Assembly: GCA_963082975.1 (NCBI GenBank)
Contig: OY720344.1
Coordinates: 32,027,172-32,091,171, forward strand
Direction of reading: 5' to 3'
From: Labia minor
Lineage: Eukaryota > Arthropoda > Insecta > Dermaptera > Spongiphoridae
DNA length: 64,000 bases
A program made the position numbers and the translations under genes. This document shows, in pieces, positions 58,120 to 64,000 of this stretch. The notes under the pieces were generated by a model. The model saw only the letters and a program-made list of their open reading frames with translations, was not told where the DNA came from and searched no databases. How positions within the stretch are numbered: position 1 is the first letter of the stretch; each line of letters opens with the position of its first letter.

Positions 58120-58510
58120 CAATTTATAAAGGGTCGACCGCTTAGCTGTTAATTGCTAATAGTATAGGGTTCAGGGCAAGGCGAGATATGTAATGATTCT
58201 CAGACGATTTCTTACAGACATTCAATGATAAATCTTCTCTGTTCCATTGTTGGCCTCGATGTATGATCCTGGCACTGTGGTATCACTTAGAGATGATGTC
58301 TCCTTATCGCTTCCAACCCAAAGAATGATTTACACTTTTATTTCTATCTAGCAGAATAATTCGTGCCTCTTCCTAGCAGCCCTTAGCTACTCTTTCAATA
58401 ACTCAATTAATTTATTAGTCTTGATAAGGTAGAATTTGACAATAGGTTCCATTCATCAATCGATTCTCCTTCACTTACATTGTTTTCTTTTTAGGTAAAC
58501 TGGATGTATG
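58120..58510. other. Unique, less AT-rich stretch
   Basis: About 390 bp of balanced composition, lacking long frames or repeat partners. Possible conserved non-coding DNA; no function assigned. Confidence 0.3.
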
Positions 58511-59955
58511 TGACGTTTTGAATATTTGTCTTAAATGTTTATTTATGGTGTCTTAATGACTTTTCCCTATTAAAAGACATTTTTATGATTATATACATTA
58601 TATTATATACACTTTATATATAATGTGTAAAAACTCTAAAGAAAAAGTGATTATTTTGGTAATAATTACATTAAAATAAATTTTAAATTTTAAAAAATCT
58701 TTATTTAATTTTAAGAAATAATTAAATCTTTGTATTTATATATACTATCCAATAATTATAAAAATTTACTAAATTAATAAATCTAAAAGAACAATCATTA
58801 AAAATATCTAATAAGTATGTACAAGATTTGATCTGCTTCATATAAAAGTCATATTTTTTTTTGTTGAATTTCTTTATTTATACTCAATCATCTATTTACA
58901 CAGATTTATTCTTTATGAAATTTATTTTAGTTTAAATAATCACACAGATAATTCAATTCACTTTACAAACAAAAAAAAATTATTTTTGTAATGTATACAA
59001 AAATTTATACTTCATTTTATATTAACCAGAAATTCATCCTTCGTTAATTTAAAATAATATTAAATAATATAATAATGAAATTATATGAATTACCTCTTGT
59101 ATAATATTAAACGAAAAGATTAGTCTTCAAATTCAAATGTGGTCTAAAATTTGAACAATAATAAAAAATTTTATATAGTCTATGTAAAAAGCAAAAAAAT
59201 TATAAAAAATTATTATTTAGAATTAGGAAAATATTAATATATATTTCGTCATATGATATTTGATTAGGAGAAACACTCTATTTACTTACAATCCTTTTCT
59301 TGTAAATTTAGAAGAAACATAAATCCGACAATTTTAGGACCAAGTGAAAGTAATAATGTTGTTAAAACATTTTATTTACTCTTATATCCAAAGAGTTTTC
59401 TATTATCATGATCTCTGTTAGGAAAACAATCAGGAAATCTCTTGAATATTTTATTAATTCCATATCTGGTTTCTTACTTTTCTATCATGTCCTATTTAAT
59501 TAGTGCAAGAAATTAACTTTGAAAAAATCATAGACACTCATACAACCCTTTATTATGTAAAAGGGTCAATTAACAAAATGAAAATAAAATACAGATATCA
59601 CTTATTGAGTGGAATATAAAAGGGATTTTTTACGAACATAAACCAAATATAGGAAGCGGATGGACCGGTCCAACGGAAAAAAAATCCTCCAGGCAGCCTC
59701 TGCTGTTAAATCGTCTTAGATGGCTAATAAACATGTATACTCTCTAACTATATAGGTAGAATTGAACTGGCATTTGAGTGGGTTGGACAAAAGCCACCCA
59801 CCCAATGATGAACGACGACATTTGCCAGGTCAATTTAACAAAAGAGAAACAATAATAAAAAGACAAAATTAATGCTACACGAAATTTAAATTTATATACT
59901 ATATTCTTTCTATATATATAAATTGAAAATGTATATAATATAATTAAATATACAA
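58511..59955. other. AT-rich non-coding
   Basis: GC-richer patch at about 59650-59725; otherwise nothing recognised. Confidence 0.35.
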
Positions 59956-59956
59956 T

Positions 59957-61569
59957 TGTTACTATCTTTTTAGAAATAGTATTGAGATCACTAAAATTAT
60001 CGATGTTACGTTTAGAAGGCTCCTGAGTCATTTTCACTATGGTTGAAAAAAATGTCTCTGTGGGTGTATGTGTGTATGTATACAAGATTACACAAAAACG
60101 GTTTGAGCTAGAATAATGAAATTTGGTATCTATCTATCTATCTCTGTGGCTCTACGGAACTCGGAAGTTCTTGGCCACAGCAACCATACTAATTCTGGGC
60201 CACAACCCTCCAATCCCTATCCTCTCCCATCTCTCACGTCCCTTCCTATATTATCCACCCACCGCGTCCTTGGTCTTCCAAGTGGACGTTTCCCACTCGG
60301 TCTCCCCCCAATATATTTTTCGCTATTCTTTCCTCCCCCATTCTAGCCACGTGTCCTGCCCACCGCAGCCTTCTCGATTTTATAATTCTAACCATATCTG
60401 GAGATGGGAGGAAAGGTCTTGCAATTCCTCGTTATGCAGTCTCCATCCTTCCCCGGTGACCTCATCTTTCTTTGGCCCATAAATACTTCGCAGAATCCTA
60501 TTCTCAAATACTCTAAATCTATTCTCGTCACCTAAGGTCATAGACCATGCCTCACATCCATATAATACAACCGGTAAATATATTTATTTATATATTTTAA
60601 CTTTAATCCCCTTTGGTAATAATTTTGACGCGATAAGCCCCTTTACGGCATGATAACAGGCGCTTCCCGATTGTAACCTCGCTTTAAACTCTTCCCGAAT
60701 ATTATTATCTTTCGTTATTACGGAACTTAAGTATTTAAATTTTTCTACATTTTCAAATTCTATATTTTGTATGTTAAGACTTTATGTGTTAATACTATTC
60801 CTCTCTGTTACTAAATACTTTGTCTTAGCAATATTTATTTCCAGCCCCACCTCTTTTCCTGCTTCGATTAATTTTTTTACGCTATCTTTAATTACAATTG
60901 CCGAATCTCCTATTATATTTAAGTCGTCTGCATAACCTAATACTTGAATTTTTTTGTTTAATTCTATTCCGTTTAATTTTTCCCCAATTTGTCTAATTAC
61001 ATATTCCAGAACTAAATTAAATAGAATTGGTGATAATGCGTCTCCTTGTTTTAACCCATTCCGAAATTTGAAATTTTCTGATAGTTGATTCCCGCATCTT
61101 ACTCTTCCTTTACTACCTACAAGACAAATTTGAATCATAAGTACTAAAATTTGGTATACGGGCACTATTCCCAATTCGTAGTTTTCTATCAAATTTTGAG
61201 AAATGTAGCTCATTCGGAAGAGGGCCATTACCTACCACGTTTTCATTATTTTTCTTCCAAACTGACCGTAAAAATAAAGATAGTTTTTCATATTATTAAT
61301 AATTGTATAACACTGCTATATATAGAATTTCAGCTTGATTGAATCGCTAAAAGTACCTGAATTAATTTTTTAAATTTTGACTTTAAAATTAAGGTAGAGG
61401 TTTTAAATTTAAATTTAATATATGATAAGTAATTAATTTCATTGGATAACAATACTATACCCTAAATTTAAATTTTATAATTAATTAATTAATCTAATTA
61501 TACTTGATTTATATTTTAATATAATATATGTTAATTAATTCAATTCAAATTTGCGAGATAATCGAGATT
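59957..61569 (+). mobile_element. HINE/DINE-1-like element, family B, copy 5, split by a LINE
   Basis: The only family-B copy here on the plus strand. Its 5' terminus near 59957 reads TTACTATCTTTTTAGAAATA (worn hairpin), then GTATTG. The microsatellite GTGTATGTGTGTATG and GGTTTGAGCTAGAATAATGA run up to the LINE at 60130. After the LINE it resumes at 61147 with ATTTGGTATACGG and continues through TTTCTATCAAATTTTGAGAA to TTGCGAGATAATCGAG at about 61569. Confidence 0.8.
60130..61146 (-). mobile_element. RTE-like LINE inserted in HINE-B, with 11-bp TSD
   Basis: A 1017-bp 5'-truncated LINE flanked by AAATTTGGTAT (60119-60129 and 61147-61157). It holds the best RT remnant of the family. Within the minus frame ending at 60782, NGLKQGDALSPILFNLVLE is the RT finger/palm block, LGYADDLNIIG holds the catalytic YADD box, and GLEINIAKTKYLV follows. 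Further 3' the frame is broken, but the tail matches the copy at 55747. The first 27 or so codons of the apparent 148-codon frame (61147-61228) come from the HINE, not from the LINE. The 3' end is the TATC repeat at 60128-60142. Confidence 0.9.
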
Positions 61570-63270
61570 TTTATTTATTAATAAACTTTTGAATGATTAA
61601 TTATAAAAAAGAGAATTCAAATTAATGGAAATCTTATAATTATATAGACAGAAACTAAAAAATAAATGAATTAATAATTATTCCCTATTTGCTGTAGTAT
61701 AGAATTTTTTTGAATAATATTAAATTCTTGTGAATTAATTTTATATTTTATTTTAGATATTTTTAACCAAACCCTAAAGAAAAATCTTATGATATTTTCG
61801 TGATATTCATAATAATAATTAATAAAAATTATAATTATTAGATAATTGTAACTATAAACAATAAGTTAATCCCAGATGAATAATATTATAAGTGATCAAT
61901 GTTACTCTTAATGTATAATTAAAAAAAAAAATATTTCTTGTCACTCATTAATCTGAGGTGGACATCATCCAAAAATAAAGATCGACCCAAATCATAGGTC
62001 GTAAAATACTTAACGTAGATTTATTACCAACCGGAAAATAAATAAAATTATTCATAATATTTGTTATAAATTATAATCTGGAATTTCAAATTACTAAATT
62101 AAAAAAAAATTGTTTATTCGAGTTTATTATATTTAAATTATTTATATAAAAACTTTACAAATTATTATTTTACAATGATAAAAAAAAAAAATTTGTATAT
62201 ATATATATATATATATAATATTATAATAATTAAGAAAAGAAGATAATTTTTTCATTCTTGTTTTGAAAAAATTGACTATTAAAAAGTTTAGCTAAAATCG
62301 ACTAAATATAATGCTAGAATTTCATTTTTCTTATCATATTAAAATAAAATCAATTAGAAAGAAAAACATATTCAAAAATCATTTGAATAAAGTCCATGAA
62401 TTTATCCGATTGGAATGAACTTAATTGCGCTTTTGTATTGCAAATATGAATTGTGAAGGTCATGGGATCCAATTGCAGCCGAGTTCGATTACAATCAATG
62501 CAGTTATTTACGAGAAATCCAACATACCAACCAATATATGGGCAGAAATAAAAGTTATTACTTTGTTCGATAATAATTTAAGACATAAAAGGAAAAAAAT
62601 GAATAAGAAAGAAAACACAGATGTACCTGGAAAAAAACAATTAATTTATGTATCCGCCATTGTAATTTCATTTATTAGATAAAATAAAATATCAATATCA
62701 ATTTACTTTCACACAAAATAAATATTCCACTTTAATTATCAAATAATTTAGTATATGAGTATATGTATTAATAAATTTACATATACTATTAATGTCGAAA
62801 TTATTTTACTAATTTTTTCTTATATCTGTTTTATTGTATGTCGGGTTTTCACTTCAAATATCCAGATATTTGAGAAATAAATACAACATAAAAAAATTCT
62901 TTACAACAAAATATTTATTTAATGAAAAAATTAATTTAATGAAATTCAATGAAATAATAATGAAATTATTTATAATTATAATAATAAAAATTTAAATGAT
63001 TGATGAGTTCGTAGTTAATTGAATTCTCGAAAGTGCATTGTGTTTAAGATGGATTCCCAACGGGGTCCAGATGTACCCCTTGGGGGTATAGAGCTTTAAA
63101 TAGGGTTAACAGAACCTGAAAGGGATATTAGACTCGCGTAATTGCCTCTTTCAATTACTATAAAAAAATTAATGATTTTTTTATTAAATAAAAATCTAAA
63201 TAAAAAAGTAAATTCAAACGATTGTCAATCAGTCCCCTTATAGTGGTTTTATTTATTATCTTATCTTATT
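61570..63270. other. AT-rich non-coding
   Basis: Plus frame 62425-62682 (85 codons) begins in a mildly GC-richer patch (about 62420-62560) and has no recognised domain. A TA microsatellite is at about 62195-62217. No shared repeat. Confidence 0.35.
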
Positions 63271-63329
63271 ATTCTAGCTAAAATTGTTTGTTTGTTTGGC
63301 CATGGGTTCTCAAAAACCGCTCTAACGAT

Positions 63330-63854
63330 TTTTTTGAAATTTACACTAGATATAGTATTTATAAAGAAAAATTAAGTTTTATTGATCACATCTCTAGAAA
63401 AATACATCTTCATTAGTTTTTTCTTAATTTAAATTTATATATGGATGAGGACACTATGTCATCCATATTAAAATTTGACTCCCGCCTTTTTTTAAAGGAT
63501 ATTGTATTAATATTTTTTTTATATTTAAAATATTTTAAAATTTTTTTATTTAATTTCGAAATAAAATTAAAAATATATATTTTAATAATATTTTATAGTT
63601 ATAAATTACGATATATATTTATCATTCTTCCAATAAAAAAAATATTCATGCAATTAGAAACATACCTAATAATACATATTCATTTTAATCAGATTGATGC
63701 AATGATGCAACATTTAATAATTGTAATAAATAATTAAAGAATTGTATATCAGCTCGGTGTCCCAAGTATTAATATTACCAGCCAAACCCAATAATAATGA
63801 ATTATTTTTTTTTTAACTTAATTACCGAGCCGAGGCTCGGGGTCCCGGTACTAG
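63330..63854 (+). mobile_element. Helitron-like 3' terminus within a partial tandem repeat
   Basis: ACCGAGCCGAGGCTCGG (about 63824-63840) forms a 7-bp hairpin. Ten bases later comes CTAG (63851-63854) followed by T, the layout of a Helitron end, but with a sequence unlike the 2961/9590 family. The segment TTTGAAATTTACACTAGATA and about 70 following bases occurs at about 63351 and again at about 63867, immediately beyond the terminus, giving a tandem offset of about 520 bp. Confidence 0.45.
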
Positions 63855-64000
63855 TTATTTTTGAAATTTACACTAGATATAGTATTTATAAAGAAAAATT
63901 AAGTTTTATTGATCACATCTCTGGAAAAATATTAAGTTTTATTGATCACATACTTTTATATTTTTTTATCTTAGATGTCCTATGATGATATAAATTAAAC

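Noticed and set aside
61147-61228. N-terminal 27 or so residues of the 148-codon reverse transcriptase frame
   Set aside because: These codons come from the HINE-B flank after the target-site duplication; the LINE part only begins at 61146 reading down.

Overview
This is an AT-rich eukaryotic window, almost certainly from an arthropod. The basis is its repeat content: mariner transposases with the YSPDLAPSD-type catalytic motif, Jockey- and RTE-like LINEs, Helitrons, and hAT elements including a ZBED5-like transposase, together with DINE-1-like elements and an arthropod-type TATA/Initiator promoter. Order and species cannot be fixed from sequence alone. There is no prokaryotic gene organisation, no CRISPR array and no rRNA or convincing tRNA. 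The window reads as gene-poor intergenic or intronic DNA in which transposons have repeatedly landed in one another.

Only one stretch looks like a host gene: a compact intronless minus-strand gene at 23467-23781 with a TATA box and Initiator about 160-200 bp upstream. It encodes a 104-residue protein with a KEN box, a basic nuclear-localisation-like stretch and a possible cyclin-binding RxL motif. I cannot name the family.

Layout, left to right. 0.7-2.6 kb: RTE-like LINE tail with perfect target-site duplication (TSD), then an internally deleted mariner. 2.9-9.7 kb: two opposed Helitron 3' ends (2961 and 9590), each with the same RTE fragment just inside it; one of these fragments contains a hAT MITE; a second Helitron end abuts the right one. 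12.2-17.6 kb: cluster of DINE-1/HINE-like elements of three families (here called A, B and C) beside a Tigger-like fragment. 18.2 kb: GC-rich island with a CRE. 19.2 kb: paired hammerhead-like motifs. 23.5-24 kb: the KEN-box gene. 24.4-27.7 kb: HINE-B, a decayed ZBED5-like hAT, an RT remnant. 29.6 kb: hAT MITE with TSD. 38.4-39.95 kb: pogo-like MITE split by HINE-A. 42.1-44.2 kb: 5'-truncated Jockey LINE with 18-bp TSD, HINE-A, hAT MITE with perfect TSD. 46-57 kb: mariner deletion derivatives, HINE-A inside a mariner, KRBA2-like remnant, HINE-B and RTE copies. 60-61.6 kb: RTE inserted into a HINE-B. 63.3-64 kb: another Helitron 3' terminus in a partial tandem repeat. Between these lie long AT-rich stretches broken by short GC-richer islands of unknown function.

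The most interesting structure is that HINE families A, B and C differ in sequence but share one terminal plan: a TTTTTAC 5' end, a 5' hairpin closing into GTATTG, a subterminal inverted copy of the 5' end, and a 3' hairpin. Family A also carries paired CRE octamers. Second is the Helitron/LINE composite. Third is the KEN-box gene.
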